A DNA stretch of 64,000 nt from Paulownia fortunei (GCA_019321725.1 CM033113.1:7936001-8000000); one strand, 5' to 3'. Shown: positions 37,363 to 51,700, counted from the first letter of the stretch. The notes: generated from the sequence alone by a model not told the origin. Numbers and translations are program-made.

Positions 37363-40169
37363 ATGAGATCTGATGGAAAGAACGAAGAAATGGATAATTC
37401 AGACAGTGCGGCTAACAGATTTAGTGGTATGGTGAAAGAGGATATGGTGTCTGATTCTGAGGGAAGGATAAGTAGACAGCCGAGTGAAGCTTCTTGTTAC
37501 ACGACCGAGGATGAAGAAGAACTGGCGCACATTCAGTTGGGGCCAAAATGGAGCATCAAACAACATCTTGAGAAAGACAAGGTTTACTTAGGTTAAGCAA
37601 TTCTTGCATGGATTTTTCAATTATTTAGGATGATTTAATGTTCGGGTAATGTGCTTTGGTTAATTCATTTCAGGATGATGAGAGCTTGAGGAGGTGGAAA
37701 GAACAACTCCTAGGAAGTGTGGATGCTAATTCCGTTCAAGGTACTTTTCGAATTCTTTTTGGTTCCCTCCCCATGTCGATTAATTAACCTTAAACACGAG
37801 AGAGTGTCAGAATTGTGTCGAGTTTTAGGGAAATTTAAGTTTAGAAGGAGTTTGGCCGAACCCAAGACAATCAGAGCCATATGCTTTTATTGAATCCTAG
37901 CCTAATTTAGTTTCATCATAGTAAGATCAACTTAGGTGTCATTGTGGACTGAAAGTGCAAAAATTGTCAATTTTCAGAGGATCAAGAACCAGATGTAAAA
38001 ATTTTGAACCTGACAATCCTGTCTCCGGGGAGATCTGATATTGTGCTTCCAATTCCGGAGGCTGGGAACCCCAAAGGGTTGTGGTTTACACTCAAGGAAG
38101 GAAGCCGATACCGGCTGCGATTTTCCGTCAGGATCAGCAATGATATTGTTTGTGGCCTCAAGTATACTAATACTGTCTGGAAGACTGGAATCAAAGGTGT
38201 GTGTGTATATATATATTCTCTTTCCTTGTCGCCAAATTAAAACAACGTTCCGATATGCTAAATTTCATGTTTTCATACTTCATGGTTAAGTTTTTTCTAA
38301 CATGAACAGTTGATAGCACGAAACAAATGCTGGGAACCTTTAGTCCTCAGGCGGAGCCCTATACACATGAAATGACTGAAGAGACCACTCCGTCGGGGAT
38401 TTTTGCTAGAGGATCGTATTCAGCAAGGACAAAGGTACTGTACTTTTTCCCATCAACTTTTCCTCCATTTTCTGCTGTAATTATAGAACTACTTTAATAA
38501 TCAAAATAATTAGCATACTGATAAGCTAATCATATATATATATATATATATATATATTTGAATCTTCTATTGTAATTTTACATGAATCTTGTATTATATA
38601 TCAAAGCGACGTATATGCATGATATGCAATATAAAAAGTAACATAAAATTAAAATAAAAAATACAGTTCGAATTCAAATTTTAAATCTATACGCAGAAAC
38701 TTCAAATCAATTCCTCGGGATATACCATGAATTGGTATTGATTAGTGCCACAGTATATAAAGTTAAGATAAAGTTTAAGAGGTTAAAATTATACGCTAAC
38801 ATTGGCACCATAATAGTAGTGTAAATGTTATACCCGATAGTGTATATAAAATATACATCTCACCATATATTTACACATAAATATATGTTTCTTTCTCTCT
38901 CTCTCTATATATGTGTGTGTGAATATATGATGAGATATATACTTAATGCACATCACCGAATATAATTAATATCTACTAAACCACAATAATTAGTTTGGAA
39001 CAATTATGACTTTGCAATCATGTTAGTTTGGTGTTTTATTCAAGAAGGGCAACATGTAAATTATGCAACAAGACTAGTACTAGTTTAACATGGTTATACA
39101 TGAGCAGGGATTAGAAATTTAGAATTATGAGTTATCAAAGTCTTATTCTATCACAGTAGCTATTTTTACCATTCTCTTATATTTTAACTTGAGTTAATTA
39201 TTATGTTTATTATCATGACATAGTGAAGTGACCACTGTGATATTCAACATAAGTGATAGCCTCTGTTACAATTCTTGTTTTCGGATACCTTATTTTTAAG
39301 GTAGTGATTGCCTCTTAATTGAGTAGACGCTAGAGAGAATTGTATTCTCAACAATTTACTCACTATAGCCAGGACCCGAAAGTATTTTATAATTTTTATT
39401 TTAATTTGGTATTATACCTTATATTATACCTTATAAAAAAATAAAATAAAATGTTTATGATTCATTATAAATGTATATTTTAATACACTTAGCCTGTATT
39501 TATAAAATGCAATCTTGATGCAATACTAAATTTAAATAAAAATTTAAAAAAAAAATATCAAATGTTAGCATATTGTAATATAAGATTAAAATAGAAGATA
39601 GTTAGCATTATTTTTGGTTGTAATTTGTCCCCACATTCCCACCCCCCACCCAATTCATAGTCTTGTTGTCCTTTTTAATTATTTTCCAGATTGCATTGAT
39701 TTATTCTTTTCCATCAAAAAATTAATCTCTGTCGCATTTAATCATACATTCATGGAGAAAAACCATAAGTAAATATCAAGAAGACCAACAAAACATGGAA
39801 CTAACAACCAATTTAATGACTTTTTATATGGAATGCACACTTTTTATTTAAGATTTCTTAACCTCTTTTTTTTTTTTTCTCCATATTTCTTTCTAATTAC
39901 ATCATTTCATCAAAATATCAATTAATAACAACGAATAAATTGCAAAAAAAAAAAAAAGAGATAACAAGCTTACAAAAATAATACATATATCCACACACGT
40001 CTGGTGAGACTTGAACTCTCGTTGTTTTTTTGTTTTTTTTTGTACTTGAGATTTGAATAGGAAAATAACCATGTTTTTATAATGCATTCAGTTCGTGGAT
40101 GATGACAACAAGTGCTACCTGGAGATCAACTACACTTTTGATATCCAGAAAGAATGGCCCTCCAAATAG
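37363..40169 (+). CDS. RhoGDI: Rho GDP-dissociation inhibitor (RhoGDI)
   Basis: Five exons: 37363-37581, 37674-37740, 37978-38196, 38310-38434 and 40092-40169, closing to 235 aa. The N-terminal arm is acidic and Ser-rich (ISRQPSEASCYTTEDEEEL). The immunoglobulin-like domain carries LGPKWSIKQHLEKDKDDESLRRWKEQLLG over an exon junction, then GLWFTLKEGSRYRLRFSV, MLGTFSPQAEPY, GIFARGSYSARTKF and YLEINYTFDIQKEWPS. Family knowledge: RhoGDI extracts prenylated ROP/RAC GTPases from membranes and keeps them GDP-bound; Arabidopsis SCN1 limits root-hair sites. Two in-frame upstream choices exist (37336 and 37363). The TATA position favours 37363; a start at 37390 is also possible. Intron 4 is 1.66 kb, AT-rich and microsatellite-bearing. 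Confidence 0.94.
38528..38559. repeat. TA microsatellite in RhoGDI intron 4
   Basis: About 15 TA units lie shortly after the donor site of the long fourth intron. Confidence 0.85.
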
Positions 40170-40230
40170 GCTGAATGTTTTCTCCTCTTACACTACTCGT
40201 GCATTCTGCAAGAGAAAGAAATGCCACAAG

Positions 40231-40260
40231 CTCCCCCCCTCCCCCCCCCCCTCTCCCCCC
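40231..40260 (+). repeat. Poly-C tract in the RhoGDI 3' UTR
   Basis: A run of C broken by single T residues, about 60 bases after the stop codon. It is likely inside the transcript and is slippage-prone. Confidence 0.75.
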
Positions 40261-41049
40261 CAACCACCACATAACTACATCCTGAAATTTTTAGTCTTCT
40301 ACATTTTATTTTATTTTTTATTTTATTGTGTGTGTTTCTATAATTTTTCATTGATGTTATGCGAGTGTGTGCTCTTGGTTAGTTGTTGTTCTAGTTCTAT
40401 ATTCGGTAAAATCCTTTACAAGGAAGAAAAAAAAAAAAATAGATACAATCAGAATATAGTAAGGAATTTATAATCTCTTTCACATTTTTATGGTTCAATT
40501 TTGATTGGATACTAAATTTTAGCTGAGAATTAAAAATATGATGATTTTGTATGCATTTTTATATAATTATTTTCATTGAAAGTTAGTAATATCATATTAT
40601 TATTTATATGGCAGATACTTTAATAGTCAAAATTCATTTTAAGAATGATTTAGAGATATTTCAAAAAGCAAACAATAGCGAGACATATAAACATATAAAA
40701 ATATTAAGCAAAACAACATATTATGACAAATATAGCAACTTTATGCAAATGGCATGTCTATTATAGTCATAAATCACAATGAGGGTTGAAAAAAGTAATG
40801 GAAAGATTTGTTCAAACACAATTATTTCAATCAATATGAATACAAGAGTACGTGGGTTATAGATTACAATACGGTGAGTTTTTAAATTTGTAAATAAGTT
40901 TGGGGCGGATCTATATTTTTTATTTTTAAATTTGAGTTGCCCCAAATTCATCCTATTTAATTTTTTATTTTAATTTTTATATATTTTTGTGATATTATTT
41001 TTTTTAAAAAAAATATTTTTTAGAGAAGTAGTTGTGTAATTTAAAAAAT

Positions 41050-41211
41050 ATATATTTTATTATATTTTTAAAATTAAAAAATAGATCAAACGAGGCTAAC
41101 AAATTTAAGAATCAACAAATACGGAGCCAATTTGAATTCTTAAAAATCTTATCAAATGATCTCAAATTTTAGTAAACTATTCCTATACCCTGGCGTTGCC
41201 ATCCTAATTGT
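41050..41211. repeat. AT-rich repeat family, copy 1 (right part)
   Basis: This copy shares a block TTTTTAAAATTA.AAAATAGATC, followed by a short GC-richer stretch and a GTTGCCATCC end, with copies ending near 44284 and 55738. It is non-coding and degraded. The left boundary is unclear. Confidence 0.4.
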
Positions 41212-43606
41212 GGGGTTGGGTGGGGGGGGGAGGGTTGGTTGGTTTGGCGGACTTTCTATCTTGGTCATTTTTTAATGGAATATTGTGCAGGCACATGGAC
41301 CAAATATTAGAGGTGGCGGAGTTGTCCGTGGTCGGTGGCCGGTTGCTGAAAAGGAAATGACACTCAACTTTATCTACAATATTGATATAAAAGAAAGTAA
41401 AACATAAGAACTTTAAATTATTTTTTTCATAAGTACTTAATATTAATTTTACTATTAATTGAAAAATGGGATGCGGAGAGAACATATAAAATTAAAAGGT
41501 TAAATACACTTTACACCTTGTACTAATAATTTTGCATCAAATAACCCCTATATTAATAAAACTTTTAAATATTCCTTAAATCAATAAAAATATATAAATG
41601 GATAAAATTACTCCTGAACTAAATAAAATATTAAATCTCATTTTGACACTTTTAACATTAAATATCAATTAATTTGATCTTATATTTTACTTAACTTTAA
41701 TTTTATGAAATAAATAAACCAATAATTAAATTCCTAGGTGTAGTGATTTATTTGTCAAATGTCAATTAATTCGATTCCAAGTTTTATTTAATACTAATTT
41801 TATTAAAGAAATTAATATTTAATTAAATAAATAACAAAATATGATTTTGATAATATAGAAAAGACATATTAAATTAAAAAAACATGTCACATAAATTAAT
41901 ATTACTCTCATCTTATATATATTGTTTTAGAAAGCATCTATTAGACTTTTATTTTTATTTTTTCACTCAAAAGTTTTTAATTACATTAATATACTTTATA
42001 AGTTTTTTTTGTTTCTAATTTTCATTTCTATTTCACATATAAATAACTACATATTAAAATTAGATTCGTTAATATATTTGAGTTATTCATGCACAACTTA
42101 CATAATATAATTATTTATACCATTAAATAATATTAGTTTAATTGACTCTAAATTTAACACTTACTTATTAAAACTTACTTATTAAAGTTATATATTTAAA
42201 ATGATAGTAATAGAAACTTATGTGATATATATTTTTTTAAAAATTTATTGTATCTTCTCTATAATATTAAAGTTGTATTTGGTTATTGATTGATATTTAA
42301 TTATAAAGGGGGTAAATATTACATAATTTATAATAGAGGGATAAAATGAATTTAATATTTTATTTAACTTAGAGGTATTTTAATTCATTAATATATTTTT
42401 TATTGATTTAGAGGAATATTTAAAGATTTTATTAATAAAATAGGATATTTGATACAAAATCAGTTATACAATAAAAGTAAAGTGTATTTAACCATAAAAT
42501 CAATTTCCATCCCTCAACCGCCTTGTGAATGTAATGCTTCAAATAACCATTGTAAAAAATTAAAAAACTGAAATTGGTTATGGGTATTCTGCTCCAAAAG
42601 TAATTAATGCAAATATATAGGTAAGGCAATATTCACACTTAAAATCGGGCGCTGTCTATCTAGGCATTCAATGAAACGGTCCGACATTGGAGCTTTTAAA
42701 ATTACTCTTTAGACTTTTATAGTGATCAATAAGGATCATGTGGGGTGGATTTGTCAAACTCAAAATTCAAACTCATCGAATTAGACATGCTATAATTATT
42801 TTATTATTTTAAAAATCTTAAAAATTATAATTTTTGTAATAATAAACTAAAATTTTCTAAAATATATATATTTTAAAAATATCACATATATATAATAAAT
42901 TTATAAAATTTAAAATTGAAAGGGACGAGTTCAGGTGGGTGAGTTTGAAAATTAAAATTCAATACTCATCCTCTAAATTTATTTGTAATATTAAAAATTG
43001 ACCCTGAAGGATATACTAATGAGCTCGAGTTTAAATTCGCTTTATTAACATTCATACTTAACAACTTTTTAAATCAAACTAACTTTTTGTATGTAGCTAT
43101 TTGTACAGTTTTTTTTTGGGACACAAGCTAGAATTATTTTAAGGGTGTTCAAAAACAATAATCAACATTAGATAAAGGTTAAATTTTGGAATTTTTAGCG
43201 AAATAAAATATAATAAAATAAATTCTTTCAAATCAACTTCTAGAAAAATCCATATATTGAAAAAATATCCTATGTTAAAATCAATTATCGAAAAAACTAA
43301 TTTTACAACATTTAGGTCAAACTCGCTCTTAAGTCCAATAACTTTAATTTGATTTTAAGATAATGGCTTTTTTATTGCCATGTTCCATTTCTAATTTATA
43401 ATATGATCACATGTTTTTTTGTTAAACTTATAGTCTTGTCTTATGCAATGTGAACTTGATGTAATAATAATTACTTTATAAAATTAATATATATTTTCAT
43501 GCAATGCACAAAGGAACAATTAAATAAATCTTGAGAAGATTGATCTTTTTTTGATGTCACATGCTTAATATTTTTTCTTATCTTAACTTATCACACATAT
43601 CAATTT

Positions 43607-43923
43607 TGAGAAAATTTAATATTTTTTTTTATACTCAGGTTTCTAGCACATTCGGACTCGGGACTAATTCTGAAGGCGACCGGCCTTCCCTTCTGCTTCG
43701 GTCCCCGGTTAAATGAGGTGAGCGAGCAGCACACACCGAGTTGGACATTCGTATCAGTCATTCCTTCCTCCACATCCACTTTAAGTGCGGATAGGACCCT
43801 CGAAGGGGCTAGTAGGCATGCGACGCTCCTGCACCCACTTAGATTCGAATCCACGATTCTCACGTTTTCTTCTTTGATGTCTGCCAACTGCATTGTGCCC
43901 TCGGGGGTGAGAAAACCTAATAT
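43607..43923 (-). mobile_element. SINE-like retroposon with poly(A) tail and target-site duplication
   Basis: The element body runs from 43907 down to about 43623 on the minus strand (about 285 bp) and is far more GC-rich than its surroundings. Near its 5' end are a tRNA-like A box (AATGCAGTTGGCAGA, 43894-43880) and B box (GGATTCGAATC, 43852-43842). The 3' end is a TATA(A)n tail at 43622-43633. It is flanked by 16-bp direct repeats that differ at two positions: on the plus strand TGAGAAAACCTAATAT (43908-43923) and TGAGAAAATTTAATAT (43607-43622). Polymerase III boxes, an A tail and target duplication together are the signature of a SINE moved by LINE-type reverse transcription. The family is not identified. 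Confidence 0.75.
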
Positions 43924-44079
43924 TATTTGGATGGATGAAAGAGTTCAACTACATCAAAATTTAATTGTACATAAGTTTTTTTTTTCTAACTTTTAAGTTT
44001 AACTCAACCATAAAGTTTAGATTGAGTGCTAGGAATAACAAAAAGACATTCAAATTCGAACCTAACTCTCTTTAATTTT

Positions 44080-44284
44080 TTTATTTAATATATTATATAT
44101 ATTTATGTGGAATTTTTTAAAAAATTATTTTTTTAGAAAAAAAATAATATATTATTTTTTAAAATATATATTTTTAATATTTTTAAAATAATAAAACAAA
44201 TATAACCTGCCAAATTTAAGTTCTAAAAAATCTTGCTACATATATCTCGAATTGGGCCAAATATGCCCCCATTGCCTATCCCTA
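44080..44284. repeat. AT-rich repeat family, copy 2 (right part)
   Basis: It shares the TTTTTAATATTTTTAAAATAAT.AAA core, a following CCTGCC-containing stretch and an ATTGCCTATCCCTA end with the copies at 41050 and 55371. It is non-coding. Confidence 0.4.
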
Positions 44285-45414
44285 GTGCTATAAGCAGAAC
44301 CAAAATCAACAACCCCATGGTTATGGAAATACCAAACTCTTGCCCAATCATAATTAAAGGTAATGGATTCAATAAATCAATTTGGAACATAGATTTCAAG
44401 GTAAAAATGTACAACATGACAAATGTCTCTTGATCAATTTTTTTGTCATAAGTTAGGTAGGAGTTTATCAACATTCCCCAAAATTCTTTTTATCTAAATA
44501 TAGATTAATAAATTCATATGGACTTTCACTAGTCCATAAGCTATGGATACCTCACAACCACACAAAAGAATTGTAGCGCTAGATTAGTCCATAGGGGTCT
44601 TTTGTCATAAAATTATTGCTCAATTTTGCTAAAAAATTAAACTTTTTATTTTTTGAACTTGCTTAATAATTTTTTTGATGATTTTGATCATTCTAAAATT
44701 TAAAATCTCAATATATTATTTTTTCATTATTACATGTAAAAAATAGTTGAATTGATCGAGCAATATAATACAATAGAACTATGATTTTGGACGGATGAAA
44801 TATTACAATTGTTTTGCAATAGTAAATGATCTTTTCCTTTTATGGTATGTGGAGTATATGTTGCGCTTAGAAGGGTAACCCTTTAGTTATAGCAATTCAT
44901 GGTTCAGTAGCCATAGTATTAATTTGGTCTTTTTATTTTAATTTAAATTTAGATTTTTACATTTTTTATTTTCATAAAAGAGGAGATAATTTATTTAGCA
45001 TTCGTTAAAGAAAAATACAAAACAGGGGTGGGGGCGGTAAGCATTAAAAAACAGGCACAAAAAATGACGAAATAAGCAGATGAGGTGTTGAGACGAGCAG
45101 AGCGCGTAGCTTGCCGTCGCCAAACACCAGGGCGTGGGGGTCTTCACCATATCAAAACCGGGCCTCCATACAGTCTCGTATTAACTGGCTTCTGTTTTTT
45201 CCTCCTCATAGTCTTTGCGTGTCCACACCCAAAATCTCTCTCTCTCTCCCCCTCTTTGCCCTTCACCGAAGCAATTGCATTTCCATCTCCATTCTTGCAA
45301 GCAATATTCCAAAATTCACATCGAACAGTCAAACCTTCAATAAACTAAGGATAAAAATAAAAACAGATCGAAAAAAGAAAACCCAGTTGCCCAAATATTG
45401 GATTGCCTTGACAG

Positions 45415-45559
45415 GTATGCATGTACTCTTGAAAACTGTTCAATCCCGCGTCCTGTTTCATCTCATGGTTTATTGACCATTGTGAGAATCTTGCTACATG
45501 TACATATTTATGAGTCTTTAATTGTTTTCAGATTGATTTTGTGAATTTCTGTTTGTCAG
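45415..45559 (+). other. Probable 5' UTR intron of the fimbrin gene
   Basis: A donor (TTGACAG before GTATGC) at 45415 and an acceptor (GTTTGTCAG before GAACTG) at 45559 enclose 145 bp upstream of the fimbrin ATG. The CT-rich leader exon would be about 45225-45414. A leader intron is common in plant cytoskeletal genes; transcript evidence is lacking here. Confidence 0.5.
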
Positions 45560-45773
45560 GAACTGAAGTGTATTCGTTGGAGATTTGTCGAGTGTTTATC
45601 TCTGTTTGCATGGTTGGTTTTTGGCTTGTTTTGCATATATTGGTGTTCTTGGATTGAGACAGAGATTTGGAATCTTTGGATTCTGGATTCTGGGGTAAAA
45701 TAACAACTTCGGATTTTAGTGTGATTTACAACATTTTCCCCGCGATTTGTGGAAGCGCGGGGGCAAGAAGGAG

Positions 45774-48700
45774 ATGTCTAGTTTTGTGGGAGTTCTAGTT
45801 TCCGATCAATGGCTTCAGAGCCAGTTCACACAAGTCGAGCTTCGCGGCCTCAAATCCAAAGTAAACCTCCCTTTATCCTTTTGGCATTTTATATCAATTC
45901 TTTAATCTTGGAGTTGGCTGATGTGATTATGGACTTGTATTGTTAAAACAATGTGGAATTTGTTGGCTTATTTTTGGGCATTATGTCTGTTTTTCTTGAA
46001 TCTGAGGATTGAAGCAAGCTAGTTAAAGTGCATTTCTATTGAATTGATGTATGAAGTATGTGGTGGGTTCATTTTGTTTACTTTTTTCTTTTTTTTTTTT
46101 TTTTTGTAGTTCTTATCAATTAAGAATCAGAATGGTAAAGTCACAGTTGGAGATTTACCGCCTTTGATGATGAAACTAAAGGGTTTCAATGAAATATTTA
46201 ATGAGGAGGAGATTAGGCGAGGAGTGGGAGAATCACACTCTGATATGAATGATGAGATAGATTTTGAAGGCTTCCTCAGGGTAAGTTTTTCTATATCCTA
46301 CGCATTGTTAGGTTGATTTTTGCTTCTGGAGTACAAACAGATTGGAAGTTGGTAATATGAATTTGAAACCAAGTGGTTGTAGTTGTACTCTGACAACATT
46401 GAAGAGGTCATGGCCTTTAATGAAGTGGCAAGTGGTAATAAATTTGCTCTGCTTGATCTATAAATTAGATGGATGGTTGGTAACATTTTTCTACTTGCTT
46501 TGAATAAGCAGTCATATTTGGATTTACAAAGTAGAGCCAACGCCAAAAAGGGAAATTCGAAAAACTCTTCGTCCTTCCTGAAGGCCACCACGACGACCCT
46601 TCTTCACACTATCAGTGATCCTGAAAAGGCTTCATATGTGGCTCATGTCAACAGCTACCTCAGGGATGATCCGTTTCTGAAGCAATTCCTTCCAATTGAC
46701 CCTTCTACAAATGCTTTATTTGATCTTGCTAAGGATGGAGTCCTATTATGGTATTTTAACCTAACAGCTTTGGTTTTCCGCACCTGAATGACCTCAACAT
46801 TGATAATTTCTGGTGGTTTATTTTTCTCTTGAATTATTGCAGTAAGCTGATCAATGTTGCGGTACCTAATACGATAGATGAGCGGGCTATCAACACAAAA
46901 AGAGTACTCAATCCGTGGGAAAGAAATGAGAATCATACACTCTGTCTCAACTCTGCAAAGGCTATTGGATGCACAGTAGTCAATATTGGCACTCAGGACC
47001 TTGTTGAAGGAAGAGTAAGTTGAGCTTGTGTGCTGATAAGTTTGCATGGTATGGATTGTTTGTTTTAAATTATTTGGTATTAAGATCTTTATGTTATTTT
47101 CTTCATTCCTTGCAGCCTCATCTGGTACTTGGATTAATTTCTCAAATTATAAAGGTTAGCACATCTGGTCTTTATTACATTTCTTTTAGGTTTTCAGTTT
47201 GCTTTAGTATGGATAGAAGGAAGAAAGAGACATCAAGAGGATTTTTGACTATGATGAATGCAAAACTGCAAGCTTAGTTGTACTCGTTGATCTTTACTAA
47301 TAGAAGCACTTTCCACTGCATTTGGGTGGCACCTTCAGATTCAACTATTGGCAGATCTCAACCTCAGAAAGACACCCCAGCTTGTAGAACTGGTGGAGGA
47401 CAACAATGTAATCGGTTACATTTCCCTTTGAATCTCAATAATCTACTGTGTCATTTTTCTTCATTCCAAATTGTGTAACTTAGAACTGAGCTTAATTGTA
47501 CACTTTGATCAGGTGTCATTAATATATGCAGGATGTTGAGGAGCTTATGGGACTTGCTCCAGAAAAAGTTCTACTGAAGTGGATGAATTTCCATCTCAAG
47601 AAAGCAGGCTACAAGAAAACAGTGACAAATTTTTCTTCTGACTTGAAGGTATGTTTGTTTTAGAGTTAATTTTGTAGTTGTAACAATGTTCCGTTATTTA
47701 TGTTGGAGATTGGGTTGATGGTGAAGGGATTTCTGTGTGTTTCTTAAGGCCATCAGCGAGGTGCCTTAAAGGTTTTTAAGACATTATCTTTTTAGTGCAA
47801 GCTGGTTTCCAAGTCTAAGTGTATAAATTACCACACAGAGTTGGGCTTCTATTTTCTGGGCTTAGTTCTAATTTGGAGAATTATCTTTGGGCAAGTGTAA
47901 AATCAGCATGCAGAATTGGACTTCTGATTTTGGGCTTAGTTCTAAGTTGAAGATTAACTGTGGGACTTTTTTGCCTATTCATTCATACATTATAAGATTT
48001 GGTTGTCCTCTTAGCTATCATTCAGATATGTAATCAGCTTTGTTCTCCTCTTATATGTGACACTGTTGTAATTTTATCATACTGTCTTCTTCTGTAGGAT
48101 GGAGAGGCTTATGCTTACCTGCTTAACGTACTTGCACCAGAGCACTGCAGTCCCGCCACCTTAGATACAAAGGATCCCACCGAAAGGGCTAATATGGTTC
48201 TCGAGCATGCAGAGAAAATGGACTGCAAAAGATATCTAACTCCCAAGGATATTGTGGAGGGATCAACCAATTTGAATCTTGCTTTTGTTGCACAGATTTT
48301 CCACCAGAGGTGAGAAAATCAACTTCTTATTCATTTTGGTTTTTTGGCAAATGAACAAAGAATTAGATGTTACAGCTATATTATTCTTTTACAAAATCTT
48401 GATAAGGAACTAATGTTGTTGTATGATCACAAAAGAACAATAAACATTGTTGTACAAGTGACGTTCTCTCTTATTTGCTTCCAACACATACCTCTTCCCA
48501 TTGTAAATGTTATTCTACTGGACCATTGCTGTACTGAACTTTGTTTCTTTGCTTGTAATTCACCACTAGTATATTCGGATCAAAAAGCTATAATCAGTCA
48601 ATGTAGTATCTCTAAATATTTTGCAATTATGCGCTGTGTGGGACTCTTTGATAGATAGTCCTCTCATCTCTTTATGGAGATTATTTGTTTTGATATCTTT

Positions 48701-51700
48701 CAGTAACCAAGATTTATTCTTTTATCTTTGTGACTCAAATCTTTGGGACTTTCTTACGGAACTGATTTCTTTGTCCCAGGAATGGCTTGTCCACGGACAG
48801 CAAAAAGATCTCTTTCGCAGAGATGATGACAGATGATGAGCTAATGTCTAGAGAAGAGAGGTGCTTCCGTCTGTGGATCAACAGTCTGGGAATTATGTCT
48901 TATGTCAATAACTTGTTTGAGGACGTTAGAAATGGGTTAGTTTTCCAGCTTTATAAAGTCGCTTATGTCAACATTCAGACACTAGACATTACGAAGGATG
49001 CCATTTGGTTTAGAGTCCTCCGCTTCGTACTTTATTGGGACAACAGTTCTTTTGATGATTTGGAAACTAGCTTTGCAGTTTGGATTTCCCTTTCTGGGAT
49101 CTGTCATTTTAGCTTCTTCACTATATATATATATATATATATATTAATTAAACATATCATGTCCGCAGGTGGATTCTTCTGGAAGTGCTGGATAAAGTTT
49201 CTCCAGGATCTGTCAACTGGAAGCAGGCAACTAAACCTCCTATAAAAATGCCATTTAGAAAAGTAGAGAACTGCAACCAAGTCGTTAGGATAGGGAAGCA
49301 GTTGAAACTCTCCCTAGTAAATGTAGCTGGAAATGATTTTGTGCAGGGGAATAAGAAGCTCATACTTGGTAAGTACTTGCCTTCATATTGTAATAAAAAC
49401 TCTGGATCTAGGTTCTTTTGGTTTGTATTGTACAAATTCAGTAGTGTTTAAGTCTTGTGCAAAGTAATGAAAAAAGATTAGCACAATACTAAGCACTTTC
49501 CACCCAAGCCTTTTGTTTTTTCAACCTAAACCTTATGTAAGATCTTAACTAAGGAAATGCTTATACTAACTCTGGTTCCATGTTGGGTCCTCTTTTTCAA
49601 TCTTAACCTAGTAGATTTATTTTTCAATTTTCATACTTTTTTACATTCAGTCTTTATTCAGTATATTTGTCAATGATTAGTATAGCCGTAGTATTCAGTA
49701 CCAAATAGCTTTTGTTGAGCATTGGCTTATTCTTTCGCCTATTAAAAAGTACAAGTCAACTTTCAAATTGAATCAGTAAATGAAAAAAAATAAAAGCCCC
49801 TTGGTTCTAAGTGGCTACAAGGTTACCTTTCGATTTCATCATTTCTACTTGTTCAGTGACTTTAATCCTGGGTGTTGCTTTTAAGCTTTCAAAGCTCCAT
49901 GACTTTTGAAAAAAATGACAAAAGATATATTCCCATGTGAGAAAATGAATGGACTTCAATTTGGAGATAGGCCCAAAATGCAGTACCCAGACTGCTTTCA
50001 TGATTATTTTTCTTTTGAGTTCATGACATCGCTCCCTATTGCCTCACATTAGACATGTAATTCTATTAGGATTAATATGTTCTTTGAATGTGATATAATT
50101 GATTGTCACCCATGAAAAAGGGTAATAGATGACTGAATCTTCATTTTTGCTGCAAGAAAATGATTTTAAAAGTGAGGGCTAGATCTGGGATTTTTGTTAA
50201 GAGTCCATGGCATTTATTTATTTAATTTTTGTTGGAAGGGAGACCTACAAAAAAGGCAGAATTGCAGTGTCCATATGGGCAGTTGGGTCCACTATATCAA
50301 GTATTCATATAAACCTTTGATGAGATTTTGGCATGAAGGGTTCCACAGTAGCTTATGGTGTTGTCCAGGCTTCTGCTTTCTAATGACTTTCTAGGCCCAT
50401 TTTTTACTTCCTTGCTAAGTGGTTAAACTCTTCAATGAACTCCAATCGAAGCAAATATAAGTGCTTATATTACCGCCTACTTTGGCCGCTGATGATGTTT
50501 AAACCTCTTCCTTTTTTGCTTTCTAAAATGTTTTCTGTTTTTCATGTGCTTATAAGTTTTGTCGAAAGATGAAACTTCCAAGTGTTTGTTATAAACTCAT
50601 AAACTGATTTGATCCTTGGATGAACTGAAACTAAATCTCATGTTTGTTTACCTCTGGTTTGCTTGCAGCTTTCCTTTGGCAGTTGATGAGGTTTAATATG
50701 CTTCAACTTCTGAAAAACTTAAGATCCCGTTTCCAAGGAAAGGAGATTAGTGATGCTGATATACTAAACTGGGCCAACAAAAAAGTGAAGAGTTCAGGCA
50801 GAAAATCTCAAATGGAAAGTTTCAAGGTTGAGGATAAGCTTCTATTCTTCACTAAGTATAAGTGTCTGTATATGTATACATGTCTTGCTTATAGAAATGG
50901 TATTGCAATTTTTGACTGGTTGATGATTATGGATTTTTTGAATGGTTGTGTAGGATAAGAGCCTTTCAAGTGGATTATTCTTTCTTGAGCTTCTCAGTGC
51001 AGTTGAGCCACGAGTTGTTAATTGGAATCTTGTAACCAAGGGTGAAAGTGGTAAGTTGCCAATTTAACTTTCTTGGAAATTAATAAATCTTAGTTAATTG
51101 GGTTACGTGACTTTCTTCTAGTGATGGATTGCCAAACATTCTGAGCGATCAAAAGTCTGAGTGACTTGTTCATTAGATGTCTGGCAGTAGAAATTTAAGA
51201 TACCTGAGGAGATTTTGCATTTATCCCTAAGGTATCAGTAAGTATGATTGCGATTTGGTTACAAACTTATGACCTGTGTCCGCATAAAAGAGAAAAAGCT
51301 CTTTACCAATTAAGTGGCAATATTTTGTTTTGCAATGTTTAAACTAGGCTGCCAGCATAGAAATGTCATTTTTGGGTTGTAAGAATTACGAAAGATGGGC
51401 CTCACCTTTGGAGTAGTAGTTTTCAGCATGCTGTTTTCCTGCATTCTTGGTGGTACATGTTTTAATCTTTTGCTTTGCTTGTCGTGGTGTGGTTTATTAA
51501 ATCTGGTGTTAATATGGTCTATGTTTTACTTAATTTGAAAATTGTTTATGGGAACTTGACTTTTGTTATCTTCTGATAGATGAAGAGAAGAAGCTGAATG
51601 CTACCTATATAATCAGCGTTGCGAGGAAGCTTGGCTGTTCAATTTTCTTGTTGCCTGAGGATATCATGGAGGTGAGATCCAATTTCTGCCATGTGCCTCT

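Larger units (their letters stand above)
40480..45060. other. AT-rich spacer between RhoGDI and fimbrin
   Basis: No gene is recognisable. The background is very AT-rich. It holds a G-rich run (about 41220-41231), two members of an AT-rich repeat family ending near 41211 and 44284, and a SINE-like insertion (43607-43923). Confidence 0.6.

Noticed and set aside
43600..43996. Open frames of 92-97 codons on both strands at the GC-rich block
   Set aside because: They lie within the SINE-like element and show no conserved protein; the openness follows from base composition.
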